A stretch of DNA of 53,888 nucleotides from Ignavibacteria bacterium UBA2333 (GCA_002344895.1 DDUR01000095.1:5865-59752), one strand, 5' to 3'. Shown: positions 42,488-51,920, numbered from the stretch's first letter. Notes: generated by a model not told the origin, from the sequence alone. Numbers and translations: made by a program.

Positions 42488-43456
42488 TTAGGTGATTGAA
42501 TTGTTGTTCGTTGTTGGTGTGCTGTGCACGTCAAAAAATTGTCGCGTCACAACACGATCATTTTCGATCTGTGCGAGAAGTGTGGCAATGTCCGGATAAT
42601 GTTCTTCGGCACGAATTCGCGCTCGAAACGTTACCGTCAGCTGCCGATCGTACAGGTCACCGCTGAAGTCAAGGTAGTGTACTTCAAGGGTTGGCTCTAC
42701 GTCGTTTGTAAACATTGGCCGGAGTCCGATACTTGCCATTCCATGAACTGTCGTTCCGTCGATCACGGATTCAGCAACATAGATTCCATTTGCTGGGAGG
42801 AGTATCGATGACGCAAGAGGACGAATGTTTGCCGTGGGTATTCCGAGTTCGCGTCCGCGTTTATCACCGTGAACCACCGTTCCTGTTACGGAATACGGTC
42901 GACCAAGCATGGCTTCGGCAGAGACGAGGTCGCCGTCTGCGAGTGCTCGGCGGATCTTTGTGCTGCTCACGATAACATCATCACAGGCGAGAGGTTCTAC
43001 CGTTTGAACGTCGAAGTGCAATTCAGAACCAAGAACACGAAGGAGATCTACGTTACCTCTACGATCCTTGCCAAAGTGATGATCGTGTCCGATGAAGATG
43101 CTTGTTATGCCAATCCGAGTGTAGAGATCCCGAACAAACTCTTCTGCTGAACGTGCAGCAAACGTTTTGTCGAACGGAATCACAACAACAAGATCAACAC
43201 CTTCACCAGCGAGTAAGGCACAACGATCTTCAATCGTCGTCAGGAGTCGTAATGGTTCGCGGTCTGGTTTAGCGAGGACAATTTGTGGATGTGGATCAAA
43301 GGTCACCACAACAACACGACCGTCTCGACGATCGGCCTCGGCACGCATTCGTTGGATGATGCCGCGGTGACCACAATGTACACCGTCGAACGTACCAACG
43401 GTCACGACAGATGTTGATTCGAAGGGAATCGATTCGTCAAATCGTACAACGTTCAT
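42488..43456 (-). CDS. ribF: Bifunctional riboflavin kinase/FAD synthetase
   Basis: RibF makes FMN and then FAD from riboflavin. The N-terminal nucleotidyltransferase domain has VVTVGTFDGVHCGHRGIIQR and GHDHHFGKDRRG; the C-terminal kinase domain has GRPYSVTGTVVHGDKRGRELGIPTANI and ends with YPDIATLLAQIENDR. The 322 residues are the usual length. It overlaps truB by 4 bp and precedes rpsO. Confidence 0.95.
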   Translation of the reverse strand: MNVVRFDESIPFESTSVVTVGTFDGVHCGHRGIIQRMRAEADRRDGRVVVVTFDPHPQIVLAKPDREPLRLLTTIEDRCALLAGEGVDLVVVIPFDKTFAARSAEEFVRDLYTRIGITSIFIGHDHHFGKDRRGNVDLLRVLGSELHFDVQTVEPLACDDVIVSSTKIRRALADGDLVSAEAMLGRPYSVTGTVVHGDKRGRELGIPTANIRPLASSILLPANGIYVAESVIDGTTVHGMASIGLRPMFTNDVEPTLEVHYLDFSGDLYDRQLTVTFRARIRAEEHYPDIATLLAQIENDRVVTRQFFDVHSTPTTNNNSIT

Positions 43457-44208
43457 GCGGCAACTCCGTTGTCGGATTGTTGCTGTTGCACGCGCGATAT
43501 AACGTCTTGTATCGTTACCGCATCGTCAACGTTGATGTCGCCGATTTTTGTTCTCCGGAGATCCCAAACATATCCACCATATCCAAGTGCTTCACCGATG
43601 TCGCGAGCCAGGGAACGTATGTACGTGCCTTTTGAGCAAGCGATAGTCATCGTGACGTTTTGTCCGTGAATCGCGTCAACGTTGATACGAAACACATCAA
43701 CATGTCGAGGACGTGGTACAAATTCCTTTCCTTCGCGAGCGAGGTCATATTGCCGCCGGCCATTATGGCGTATCGCTGCATAGGATGGAGGGATTTGTGT
43801 AATGGATCCAAGGAAACGTTCGCTGATGATCTTCTCGAGAACATCACGATCGATGTGAACATCATTCGTTCGAATCTGTTCAGCACTACCTCGATCATCG
43901 GTCTCCGTTGTAGCACCGAATCGTACGGTTACAACGTATTCCTTGTCGGCATCCTGAATCTGGGCAATGTCCTTTGTAGCCCGACCACAGCATACAACAA
44001 GCAAACCTGTTGCGAGAGGGTCGAGTGTACCCGCGTGGCCAACACGTTTCACTCGAATGAGGGAACGCAGTTTAGCCACAACGTCAAAGGACGTCCACTC
44101 TTCTGCTTTGTCAATGAACGCGATCGCGCCATCAGTGCGTGCCGCCTCGATCCAAGCCGGAAGGGCGTCCAATTCCGAACGCCGGAGTACCGGCCGATCA
44201 GGCAGCAT
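43453..44208 (-). CDS. truB: tRNA pseudouridine(55) synthase
   Basis: TruB isomerises U55 in the T-loop of tRNAs. The 251-residue protein carries the catalytic Asp in VGHAGTLDPLATGLLVVCCG and the block SYAAIRHNGRRQYDLAREG, then CSKGTYIRSLARDIGEALG. The ATG at 44208 overlaps rbfA by 11 bp; a longer frame begins at 44268 but lies inside rbfA. The first 25 residues before the TruB fold are an extension (PDRPVLRRSELDALPAW). Confidence 0.94.
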   Translation of the reverse strand: MLPDRPVLRRSELDALPAWIEAARTDGAIAFIDKAEEWTSFDVVAKLRSLIRVKRVGHAGTLDPLATGLLVVCCGRATKDIAQIQDADKEYVVTVRFGATTETDDRGSAEQIRTNDVHIDRDVLEKIISERFLGSITQIPPSYAAIRHNGRRQYDLAREGKEFVPRPRHVDVFRINVDAIHGQNVTMTIACSKGTYIRSLARDIGEALGYGGYVWDLRRTKIGDINVDDAVTIQDVISRVQQQQSDNGVAA

Positions 44209-44602
44209 CCTCGTCGTCCTTCGGTTTAACCGTGTCGAGCAAGGCATTGATACGCATGGCACGATCAAGGGAATCGTCGATATAGAATTTTAACTGCGGA
44301 GCGTATCGGAGTCGTACCGACTTCGCAACATCGCGTCGTAACCGTCCAGCCTCATTATCCTCAATATGTTGAAGAACATCCGTCGGAGTTCTTGAACCAC
44401 CAAAGACGCTAAGGTAGATCCGTGCCGTTTGAAGATCAGGAGAGACCCGAACTTCCGTCACGGTAATGAAACCGGCGCTGAGTTCTTCGGCTATCCGGCG
44501 GAGTGGCTCGGCGAGAGCTTTCTGGATCTCACCGGCAACACGTTCTGTACGTATGGACACTGCAGTGTTGAGCTCAATAGGTGGCGGTGTTTCCACCGCC
44601 AT
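44198..44602 (-). CDS. rbfA: Ribosome-binding factor A
   Basis: RbfA binds the 30S subunit during late maturation. The 134-residue protein has the KH-like fold: RTERVAGEIQKALAEPLRRI, FITVTEVRVSPDLQTARIYLSVFG, and the C-terminal LRYAPQLKFYIDDSLDRAMRINALLD. It lies 3 bp downstream of infB and overlaps truB by 11 bp, the standard order. Confidence 0.94.
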   Translation of the reverse strand: MAVETPPPIELNTAVSIRTERVAGEIQKALAEPLRRIAEELSAGFITVTEVRVSPDLQTARIYLSVFGGSRTPTDVLQHIEDNEAGRLRRDVAKSVRLRYAPQLKFYIDDSLDRAMRINALLDTVKPKDDEDAA

Positions 44603-44605
44603 CCA

Positions 44606-47600
44606 TTATGCGAGTTTACGTTTTACTTCTACGGTCTTGTAGGCCTCGATGATGTCACCAACTTCAAGGTCATTAAAGCCGTTAACACCAATACCGCATT
44701 CGTAACCGGCATCTACTTCGCGCACATCGTCCTTCACTCGTTTGAGTGAGGCCAGAGTGCCCTTATAGATTTCAAAACCGTCACGAAGGATTCGGACCTT
44801 GTCATTCCGCGTGATTTTTCCGGACTGTACCATACAACCGGCAATGGTACCAAGGCGGCTGATCTTAAACGTTGCCCGTACTTCGACGGTTGCCGTGATC
44901 TCTTCCTTGATATCCGGCGTGAGCATACCCTCAAGGGCCATCTGCACGTCGTTGATACAGTCGTAGATGATGCTGTAGAGGCGGATTTCGACACTTTCGG
45001 ACTCAGCAAGCTTCCGAGCCTGCGTCGATACCGATGTCTGGAATCCGATAATGACGGCGTCGGAGGCGGCGGCAAGCATGATGTCGCTTTCCGTGATCGC
45101 ACCAACACCCTTAAGCAGGATAGAAACCTTTACTTCATTCGTTGATAGCTTCTGCAGCGAATCGGAGAGAGCTTCTACCGATCCACTTACGTCGGCCTTC
45201 ACGACCAATCGAAGGTCCTTGACACCACCCTGCTGAATCTGTGCTGAGATATCGTCGAGTGTCATGTGACGCATACCGCGGAACTGTTGTTCACGGCGCA
45301 GCTGCTGACGACGTGTTGCCACATCACGAGCTTCGGCATCCGTTTCCATTTCTACGAGTATGTCACCTGCATCAGGCAGACCATCAAAACCCGTTACCTG
45401 AACAGGCATAGCAGGTCCAGCACTGTCAACACGATTACCGCGCTCGTCAAACATGGCACGAACACGTCCAGCATGCTGACCGCAGACAAAGATGTCACCA
45501 ACGTCGAGTGTACCCTTTTGCACCATGATCGTGACAACGTTACCGCGTCCCTTATCAATGTGTGCTTCAATCACCGTACCACGGGCACGACGATCCGGAT
45601 TCGCCTTGAGTTCGAGCAGGTCGGCCTCAAGCAGGATCTTCTCAAGGAGAAGATCAACGTTTTTACCAGTCTTTGCCGACAGTTCGACAACCTGATACTT
45701 ACCACCCCAGTCCTCAACAAGTACACCATGGTCGGCGAGCTGTTGACGGATCCGGTCAGGATTTGCATCGGGCTTATCAATCTTGTTAATGGCTACGACG
45801 ATCGGTACGTTGGCAGCCTGGGCGTGTGAGATAGCCTCAATCGTCTGGGGCATCACACTGTCATCAGCTGATACAACGAGGATCACGATGTCAGTAACCT
45901 GTGCACCACGAGCACGCATAGCCGTAAAGGCTTCGTGACCTGGTGTATCGAGGAATGACACGGCACGACCTGACGGCGTAACTACACGGTAGGCACCAAT
46001 GTGCTGTGTGATACCGCCGGCTTCACCGGCCACAACGTTTGCACTGCGGATGTAGTCAAGAAGTGACGTCTTACCGTGGTCAACGTGACCCATGATGGTC
46101 ACAATCGGCGGACGTGGCTTCAGTGTTTCTGGTGGATCCTCGTCGTCCTCCACGTCCTGCGACGTCTGGTCGTCGAGAAACTCCACGGAATATCCGTAGT
46201 CACTCGCAATCAGTGTAATCGTATCACGATCGAGGCGCTGGTTGATGGATACCATCAAACCAAGGCCCATACACTTCATGATAATTTCTGGTGCCGACAC
46301 CCGCATAAGATTTGCAAGGTCAGCCGTTGTCACAAACTCTGATAGTCGAAGAGTTGATGATTCACGCAGGCGTTCTTCCTGGCGCATCTGTTCGCGTGTT
46401 TCACGCTCAAGACGACGCTTCAGACGCTGTTTGGCGCGGCCGGATAGACCAGAGTCCTCCATACCTGCCAACGTTGCACGAATTGCTCTTTCTACATCGG
46501 AATCGGAGAATGACTCGCGGCCCTTTGGGCCACCAGCTTTTTTCTTCTTCTTATCGTCCTTCCGGCTCAGACTTGGACGTCCACCACCGGCTCCACCACC
46601 GCCACCTGGACGTGGGGTCGATGGACGTGAGCCGAACGTTGACGAACCACCACCGGATGATCCTGACGTACCTGATGTTCCCGAGTTCGAACGGCCGCGT
46701 GCTGCTAGTGCATCACCGATCGTTGACTTGCCACCGTCACGGTTGCCACGATCATTCGACCGCTCCGGACGTTTTGGCTTGGGTTCATGTTTTGGTTTAA
46801 GGTCAATCTTTCCAATAACTGTCAGGCCCTTCAGTTGGACACCTGACTGATACTGTACTTCGATAACATTTTTGCGTGGACGCTTCTTCTTCGTCCCATC
46901 ATCAGCTGTATCGGTTGCTTCTGCACCTTCAGCCGGCTTTGTGGCCTCGGCACCGGGCTTTGCGCCCTGTGCCGGTTTCTCTCCAGTTGCTGCAGAAGCT
47001 GCTGCTGGTGTAGATGCCGTTGGCTGCGCCGTCGTCGGAGTTTCAGCAGCTGGACGTTGTCCTGCTGGTGCCTGCGCCGACGTAACGGATGCTTGCGGCT
47101 GTTCTTTGACCGTTGATGCTGCCGTAGGTGCTGACGCAGGGGCTGACGGTTGTGATGGCGGCGTGAGCGGCGTTGCCTTTGCTCCCGGCTGAATCGACTT
47201 CCGTAGTTCCTTATCGTCCCATCCGGACGCCTTCGTTGAGGTCCGCTTGATAGCCTTGAGGTCAATCTTCTGGCCAACGGCCGGACCTGACGCCTGAGGC
47301 TGTTCAGAGGTAGACTCTTCCGGGGCTTCAACGGATGGCTGCTCGGCAACGGCTTCAACGGGTGTTGACGTTACCTGTGGTTCCGGCTCTTGCGTGGCCA
47401 CGGGTTCCGGTTCCGGAACCTCTGCGACAACTTCTGCGGGAGCTGAAACAGGCGCAGCGGCTTCCTCAGCAACGGGTTGCTCGGCAACCGGTTCTGGTGC
47501 TGCCTCGGCGATAGGTTCACGCGGCGTTTCAGCACGAGCTTCAGCGACGGGTTGTTCTACCGGACGTGGCGCCACGGGTTGTTCAACAACAGCTTCACGG

Positions 47601-47899
47601 CGTTCTTCGGCCTCGTGCTGTTGTGCTATGGAGTCGATCGAGACTGCGTTACCCTGTTCTTGGAGCGTCTTGCGGACTTCCTGCTGACGTTCCATCTTCG
47701 AGCGTACCTTCTCGGCGACCTTCTTTTCCTTGGCAAACTTCTCGTTGACAAGGTCGACCATTTCGTCGGTGAGAACCGTCGTGGCCTTATTCTCTACCTT
47801 GAATCCCTTCGAGGCGAGGTATTCCACGATCGCTTCACGGCCGATGTTGATCGAGCTCGCGATCTTGAAGAGTTTGTTATTGGCTTGCGTTGACGCCAT
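44606..47899 (-). CDS. infB: Translation initiation factor IF-2
   Basis: IF-2 is the GTPase that brings initiator tRNA to the ribosome. The 1097-residue protein is a long form: residues 1-85 are the helical N-terminal domain, about 85-480 a Pro/Ala/Glu- and then Gly-rich linker, and the GTPase core starts at IVTIMGHVDHGKTSLLDYI (Gly604), with DTPGHEAFTAMRARG and INKIDKP. Domains II-IV complete the C-terminus. A small hairpin (47915-47930) lies between the nusA stop and this start. AAAGGA precedes the ATG. Confidence 0.97.
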   Translation of the reverse strand: MASTQANNKLFKIASSINIGREAIVEYLASKGFKVENKATTVLTDEMVDLVNEKFAKEKKVAEKVRSKMERQQEVRKTLQEQGNAVSIDSIAQQHEAEERREAVVEQPVAPRPVEQPVAEARAETPREPIAEAAPEPVAEQPVAEEAAAPVSAPAEVVAEVPEPEPVATQEPEPQVTSTPVEAVAEQPSVEAPEESTSEQPQASGPAVGQKIDLKAIKRTSTKASGWDDKELRKSIQPGAKATPLTPPSQPSAPASAPTAASTVKEQPQASVTSAQAPAGQRPAAETPTTAQPTASTPAAASAATGEKPAQGAKPGAEATKPAEGAEATDTADDGTKKKRPRKNVIEVQYQSGVQLKGLTVIGKIDLKPKHEPKPKRPERSNDRGNRDGGKSTIGDALAARGRSNSGTSGTSGSSGGGSSTFGSRPSTPRPGGGGGAGGGRPSLSRKDDKKKKKAGGPKGRESFSDSDVERAIRATLAGMEDSGLSGRAKQRLKRRLERETREQMRQEERLRESSTLRLSEFVTTADLANLMRVSAPEIIMKCMGLGLMVSINQRLDRDTITLIASDYGYSVEFLDDQTSQDVEDDEDPPETLKPRPPIVTIMGHVDHGKTSLLDYIRSANVVAGEAGGITQHIGAYRVVTPSGRAVSFLDTPGHEAFTAMRARGAQVTDIVILVVSADDSVMPQTIEAISHAQAANVPIVVAINKIDKPDANPDRIRQQLADHGVLVEDWGGKYQVVELSAKTGKNVDLLLEKILLEADLLELKANPDRRARGTVIEAHIDKGRGNVVTIMVQKGTLDVGDIFVCGQHAGRVRAMFDERGNRVDSAGPAMPVQVTGFDGLPDAGDILVEMETDAEARDVATRRQQLRREQQFRGMRHMTLDDISAQIQQGGVKDLRLVVKADVSGSVEALSDSLQKLSTNEVKVSILLKGVGAITESDIMLAAASDAVIIGFQTSVSTQARKLAESESVEIRLYSIIYDCINDVQMALEGMLTPDIKEEITATVEVRATFKISRLGTIAGCMVQSGKITRNDKVRILRDGFEIYKGTLASLKRVKDDVREVDAGYECGIGVNGFNDLEVGDIIEAYKTVEVKRKLA

Positions 47900-47931
47900 A
47901 ATCCTTTCACCGTTCGCGCCGCGAGGCGCGA

Positions 47932-49398
47932 TTACTCGTCGCCCTGTTCAGTACCGGTCGTTTCTTCTTCCGCCACGTCGGCTTCACCTTCATCTTCAAC
48001 CGCATACACTTCTGGAGTGTCTTCGGCATAGGACTCGGCAATGTCATCCGTGACGTCTGCGGTCGAAGCCGGGCCGGCTTCTCGTTCAGCAACCGCTTCA
48101 TCCAACATGCGCAGGTAGCGCTGATCTTCGCGTTCTTCGAATTCTTCAAGCATAACGCCACGAACTTCGATGATGCGATCCTTTGTCATGAATCCGAGCA
48201 GCGCTGCTGGATCGGCCTCCATGAACTCACGTGCTGTATCCACTCCCATGTTGATGAGAGCATCGTACGTAACACGACCCAGTTCTTCTCGGAACTCAAT
48301 GAGTTCAATGTCCTCAGCACCTTCTTTTACGAGCGACAGAGAGAAGCCCGTGAGTTTAGTTGCGAGGCGGACATTCTGTCCTTGTTTGCCAATTGCTAGA
48401 GAAACTTGATCGTCCGGCACAATAACTGTTGCCTGACGATTCTCAGCGTCGATCTGTACATCACGCACCTTTGCTGGCGACAGTGCGCGCGCGATAAACA
48501 GTCGCTGATCTTCCGTCCACTCAATGATGTCGATGTTTTCGTTGTTGAGTTCACGCACGATGGCATGGATACGAATACCCTTCATACCAACGCAAGCGCC
48601 CACTGGGTCTACGCGTTCATCAAACGATGTAACGGCAACCTTGGCACGTTCACCAGGTTCACGCGCAATAGCGCGGATCTCAATGATGCCGTCGTAGATC
48701 TCAGGAATTTCTTGCTCAAACAACCGAGCCATGTACTGGTCATCCGAACGCGACAGGATAATGTCCGGTAAGCCCGTTGCGCCCCCTGTCCGTCGAACTT
48801 CTTTAATAATGGCCTTTACCTGCTGATTCTTCTTCAGGCGTTCCGTGGGAATCTGCTCCTCACGTGGAAGGCGCATTTCAATCTTGTTGTGCATAACGAG
48901 GACATTGTTCGGACGGACCTGATAGATCTCGCCGATAATGACTTCGCCAACACGTTTTGCATACTCTTCGTAGATGTTGTCTTTTTCAACATCACGAATA
49001 CGCTGATTCAGCGTCTGAATAGCCTGAGCCACCAAACGGCGTCCAAAAGAATCGGCGATGTTCTCGAGGGTGATTTCCTCAATGTATTCATCACCAGCTT
49101 CCATCTCTTCGCCGGTTGACTCGAGTACTTGCTGTGGTGTGATCTGCGTTTCGGGATTCTCTACCTCGTCAACAACATCCTTCATGAGGTAGATTTCGAT
49201 ATCGCCCTTCTCCATGTTCACGATGATGTCGAAGTTTGACTCGAGGCCATACTTCTTCTTCACCATGAGGGAGAGCGTCTCTTCGACGATACCCTGCAGG
49301 AGGTCGCGGTCAATACTCTTCTCGCGGGCCATCTCATTGAAGGCCTCGATAATGAGCTTTTTGTTGTCGACCTTCGGTTTGACCTTGCGTCGTGCCAT
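47932..49398 (-). CDS. nusA: Transcription termination/antitermination factor NusA
   Basis: NusA binds RNA polymerase and modulates pausing, termination and antitermination. The 488-residue protein has the N-terminal polymerase-binding domain, an S1 domain (GEVIIGEIYQVRPNNVLVMHNKIEMRLPREEQIP), two KH domains (GACVGMKGIRIHAIVREL; IGKQGQNVRLATKLTG), then helical repeats and an acidic tail ending in EEETTGTEQGDE. It lies 26 bp after rimP and before infB. Confidence 0.96.
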   Translation of the reverse strand: MARRKVKPKVDNKKLIIEAFNEMAREKSIDRDLLQGIVEETLSLMVKKKYGLESNFDIIVNMEKGDIEIYLMKDVVDEVENPETQITPQQVLESTGEEMEAGDEYIEEITLENIADSFGRRLVAQAIQTLNQRIRDVEKDNIYEEYAKRVGEVIIGEIYQVRPNNVLVMHNKIEMRLPREEQIPTERLKKNQQVKAIIKEVRRTGGATGLPDIILSRSDDQYMARLFEQEIPEIYDGIIEIRAIAREPGERAKVAVTSFDERVDPVGACVGMKGIRIHAIVRELNNENIDIIEWTEDQRLFIARALSPAKVRDVQIDAENRQATVIVPDDQVSLAIGKQGQNVRLATKLTGFSLSLVKEGAEDIELIEFREELGRVTYDALINMGVDTAREFMEADPAALLGFMTKDRIIEVRGVMLEEFEEREDQRYLRMLDEAVAEREAGPASTADVTDDIAESYAEDTPEVYAVEDEGEADVAEEETTGTEQGDE

Positions 49399-49424
49399 GG
49401 GGGTCGGTTTCCGTGATTCCAGAT

Positions 49425-49895
49425 TTATGAAAACGAAATGACGACATTCGCCGAGGCAATATCACCGGAGGTGATAGTTGTCTGGGAAGGGGCGTCAAGG
49501 GGCTTGCCGGATCGGCGAGGTAACAGGACAAGTGTATCGTCGGTGGCCGACACCAGGGTGCCTTCCACGACCGTACCATCCGTCCTCGTGCACCGAACCG
49601 TGCGCCCCACGTGTTTCTTCAGTTGCCAGAGATACTTCACCGGAGCATCTGCTCCTGGGGAAGAGACGTCTACCGCCCGAAGGCGGCCATACCATTCGTC
49701 GTCGGCGAGACGTTCATCGAGCCCCCTGCTCACGTCCCGACAATGTTCGTGACTCACACCCTCAAGGGTATCAATCGTCACATCGAGCAGAGGCTGACGC
49801 TCCGTTCCGCGAACCGTAACATCGATGAGCTCAGCCCCGGCCGCCGTACAGGCGTCGAGTAGGGCAATCCGGACGTGGTCCGGCAGTATGTTCAC
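49425..49895 (-). CDS. rimP: Ribosome maturation factor RimP
   Basis: RimP helps assemble the 30S subunit. The 156-residue protein matches the family: VRIALLDACTAAGAELIDVTVRG, LLDVTIDTLEGVSHEHCRDVSRGLDERL, DVSSPGADAPVKYLWQLKKHVGRTVRC, and a C-terminal SH3-like domain. The frame is open to 49988, but an intrinsic terminator on this strand lies inside that extension, so the GTG at 49895 is taken as the start. It leads rimP-nusA-infB-rbfA-truB-ribF-rpsO-pnp. Confidence 0.8.
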   Translation of the reverse strand: MNILPDHVRIALLDACTAAGAELIDVTVRGTERQPLLDVTIDTLEGVSHEHCRDVSRGLDERLADDEWYGRLRAVDVSSPGADAPVKYLWQLKKHVGRTVRCTRTDGTVVEGTLVSATDDTLVLLPRRSGKPLDAPSQTTITSGDIASANVVISFS

Positions 49896-49931
49896 CGTTG
49901 TCGTAGGCTGAATCCGTAGTACGAACAAAAA

Positions 49932-49949
49932 ATGGGCTGGACAGCCCAT
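49932..49949 (-). terminator. Intrinsic terminator in the rimP leader (candidate attenuator)
   Basis: A perfect 7-bp stem (ATGGGCT / AGCCCAT) with a 4-base loop is followed on the minus strand by TTTTTT. It lies 37 bp upstream of the rimP start and between it and the candidate promoter at 49965-49972. No minus-strand gene exists upstream that it could end. Confidence 0.7.
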
Positions 49950-49964
49950 CCTCTTTTGCAGCCA

Positions 49965-49972
49965 CGAATATA
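49965..49972 (-). promoter_or_regulatory. Candidate -7 box for the rimP-pnp operon (TATATTCG)
   Basis: Minus-strand TATATTCG, identical to the octamer before the gene at 29656. If it is the promoter, transcription would begin about 10 bp before the leader terminator. A GTTT at 49994-49991 is a weak -33 candidate. Confidence 0.35.
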
Positions 49973-50003
49973 GGGAAATTTTATCCACAGAAACGGGGTT
50001 TCG

Positions 50004-50011
50004 TACCTTTG
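50004..50011 (+). promoter_or_regulatory. Candidate -7 box for the acyl-CoA dehydrogenase gene (TACCTTTG)
   Basis: TACCTTTG fits the Bacteroidota TAnnTTTG consensus exactly and lies 57 bp upstream of the ATG at 50069. A T-rich stretch about 20 bp upstream (ATTTTA) replaces a clear TTTG -33 box. A copy of the dispersed motif (50014-50028) begins 3 bp after it, near the expected transcription start. Confidence 0.4.
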
Positions 50012-50068
50012 TGGCCCCTTTCGCCCCCTGACAACAACATCTCGCACCACTACGATCTTCACAGCACC

Positions 50069-51238
50069 ATGGCCTTCCAACACCCAGACTACCTGAACAT
50101 CGACGATTTGCTCACGGAAGAGGAAAAACTCGTCCGCCAGACGGTTCGCGACTTCGTAAACAACGAGGTTTTGCCCATCATCGAACATAGTGCTCGTGAG
50201 GGTGTGTTCCCGATGCACCTCGTCAAAAAAATGGCCGATATCGGTCTGTTCGGCATCACATTACCCCAGGAATACGGTTGTGCAGGCCTGAATAATGTCT
50301 GTTATGGCCTTGCCATGCAAGAACTTGAGCGTGGTGATTCCGGTATCCGCTCCTTTGCCTCTGTCCAGTCGTCCCTCGTGATGTATCCGATCTATGCCTT
50401 TGGTTCAGAGGAGCAGCGTCGGAAGTGGTTACCCCGCCTGGCAGCCGGTGAGGCGATCGGCTGTTTTGGTTTGACCGAGCCGGACTACGGTTCAAATCCA
50501 TCGGGTATGGTCACAACGGCAAAGAAGATCGACGGTGGATTCCTCCTGAACGGTGCCAAGATGTGGATCACCAATGGCACCCTGGCCGACGTAGCAGTGG
50601 TTTGGGCCAAACTCGACGGTGTTGTGCGTGGTTTCCTCGTTGAGAAGGGTATGAAGGGTTTTACTGCTCCTGAGATGAAGGGCAAACACTCCTTGCGTGC
50701 CTCCGTGACGTCGGAACTGGTCTTTCAAGACGTGGAACTTCCCGAAGAGAACATTCTCCCCGGTGTTGAAGGTCTCCGTGGTCCCCTGTCATGTCTGACC
50801 CAAGCACGGTACGGCATTTCGTGGGGTGTTGTTGGTGCAGCAATGGCCTGTTACGATTCGTCATTAAACTATGCCAAGAGTCGTGTCCAGTTTACACGTC
50901 CAATCGCTGGATATCAGCTCATCCAAGACAAGCTTGTGTTTATGCTCAATGAGATCACCAAGGCCCAGCTATTGTGCTGGAGGTTGGGACAGCTCAAGGA
51001 TGCAGGCACGATGCGTCCACAGCAGGTATCACTTGCCAAACGTAACAACTGTGAAATCGCTCTTACGATTGCGCGCATGAGTCGTGAAATCCATGGAGCA
51101 AATGGAATCCTCGACGAGTATCCGGTTATGCGTCACGCCGCCAACCTCGAGTCGGTGAAAACCTACGAAGGCACACATGAGATGCATACACTCATTCTTG
51201 GTCAGGACATCACAGGCATTGCCGCATTTACGGCGTAA
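50069..51238 (+). CDS. Acyl-CoA dehydrogenase, glutaryl-CoA dehydrogenase-like
   Basis: A 389-residue acyl-CoA dehydrogenase (FAD). Family blocks are clear: GCFGLTEPDYGSNPSGMVTTA, WITNGTLADVAVVWAKL, YAKSRVQFTRPIAGYQLIQDKL, and the catalytic Glu in VKTYEGTHEMHTLILGQDITGIAAF. That C-terminal pattern (YEGTH...LILG...TG...AF) and the ISWG segment are typical of glutaryl-CoA dehydrogenase, which makes crotonyl-CoA from glutaryl-CoA in lysine and tryptophan breakdown. The substrate is inferred. The ATG at 50069 is used; the frame opens at 50009. Confidence 0.92.
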   Translation: MAFQHPDYLNIDDLLTEEEKLVRQTVRDFVNNEVLPIIEHSAREGVFPMHLVKKMADIGLFGITLPQEYGCAGLNNVCYGLAMQELERGDSGIRSFASVQSSLVMYPIYAFGSEEQRRKWLPRLAAGEAIGCFGLTEPDYGSNPSGMVTTAKKIDGGFLLNGAKMWITNGTLADVAVVWAKLDGVVRGFLVEKGMKGFTAPEMKGKHSLRASVTSELVFQDVELPEENILPGVEGLRGPLSCLTQARYGISWGVVGAAMACYDSSLNYAKSRVQFTRPIAGYQLIQDKLVFMLNEITKAQLLCWRLGQLKDAGTMRPQQVSLAKRNNCEIALTIARMSREIHGANGILDEYPVMRHAANLESVKTYEGTHEMHTLILGQDITGIAAFTA

Positions 51239-51306
51239 GGTCCGTCAACAGGTATCACTGACGGTCAATCACTCGTTCCGTTACCGCACACAAACAACGA
51301 CATACC

Positions 51307-51816
51307 GTGACAAAACGCCCTTTACCCGAAGAGTTTCCTGCATACTTTACGAAGTATGTAGACCTTGTTCCTGATGGGGACATCACAACAATTCTTGCTG
51401 AACAGCTCGACGTTGTAGAGAAATTTCTCGACGAATTGCCTGAGGACAAACATGACTATCGATATGCTGAGGGTAAGTGGACGGTAAAGGAAGTGTTTGG
51501 TCACATAGTTGACAGCGAGCGCATCTTTGGTATGCGTGCCGTGTGTGTAGCACGTGGTGAAACTCAGTCGTTACCGGGCTTTGACGAAGATGTTTACGTA
51601 ACAAATGCAGACTTCTCGTCGAGAACACTTCACGACCTCTTTGACGAGTGGGAAGCATTACGCACTGCCAACATCCTTGCGGTACGGTCACTCTCTGAAC
51701 GTGCACTGTCCACAACAGGAATGGCCAACAACAAACCTATTACATCGAATGCCTTGTTCTGGGTTTTGGCGGGACACCTTACTCATCACCTCAACATCCT
51801 CGCCGAACGATACTAA
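51307..51816 (+). CDS. DinB-like superfamily protein
   Basis: A 169-residue DinB-like (YfiT/four-helix bundle) protein. The usual metal-binding His residues can be placed in VKEVFGHIVDSERIFGMRAV (about residue 66) and in VLAGHLTHHLNILAERY near the C-terminus. Members include thiol-dependent transferases, but most are uncharacterised. The start is a GTG at 51307; the gene lies 68 bp after the acyl-CoA dehydrogenase. Confidence 0.85.
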   Translation: MTKRPLPEEFPAYFTKYVDLVPDGDITTILAEQLDVVEKFLDELPEDKHDYRYAEGKWTVKEVFGHIVDSERIFGMRAVCVARGETQSLPGFDEDVYVTNADFSSRTLHDLFDEWEALRTANILAVRSLSERALSTTGMANNKPITSNALFWVLAGHLTHHLNILAERY

Positions 51817-51865
51817 CGTGGCGTGTTAACGATGTTGTCGGTCAAATCGGCAGAGTTTTGAGTCC

Positions 51866-51881
51866 GTCACGTTCACGTGAC
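51866..51881. promoter_or_regulatory. Inverted repeat upstream of kup
   Basis: GTCACG-TTCA-CGTGAC is a perfect 6-bp inverted repeat 65 bp before the kup ATG, just upstream of a TAGTTTTG (51891-51898) that matches TAnnTTTG. It could be an operator. No regulator gene is adjacent. Confidence 0.35.
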
Positions 51882-51900
51882 ATTCATGCGTAGTTTTGAC

Positions 51901-51920
51901 ACGCCTCCCACGGGAGGCGT
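51901..51920 (+). terminator. Hairpin in the kup leader
   Basis: ACGCCTCC / GGAGGCGT, a perfect 8-bp stem with a 4-base loop, followed by TTGTTGTTTC. It may end the DinB-like transcript, or, if TAGTTTTG at 51891 is the kup promoter, lie at the 5' end of the kup mRNA. Confidence 0.5.

Noticed and set aside
46242..46850. Long open frames antisense to infB (also 46872-47192, 47394-47687, 47477-47893)
   Set aside because: They lie opposite the repetitive Ala/Pro/Glu linker of IF-2, where biased codons keep other frames open; no family pattern.
49896..49988. Longer N-terminus of RimP
   Set aside because: It would translate through an intrinsic terminator and adds residues not seen in the family.
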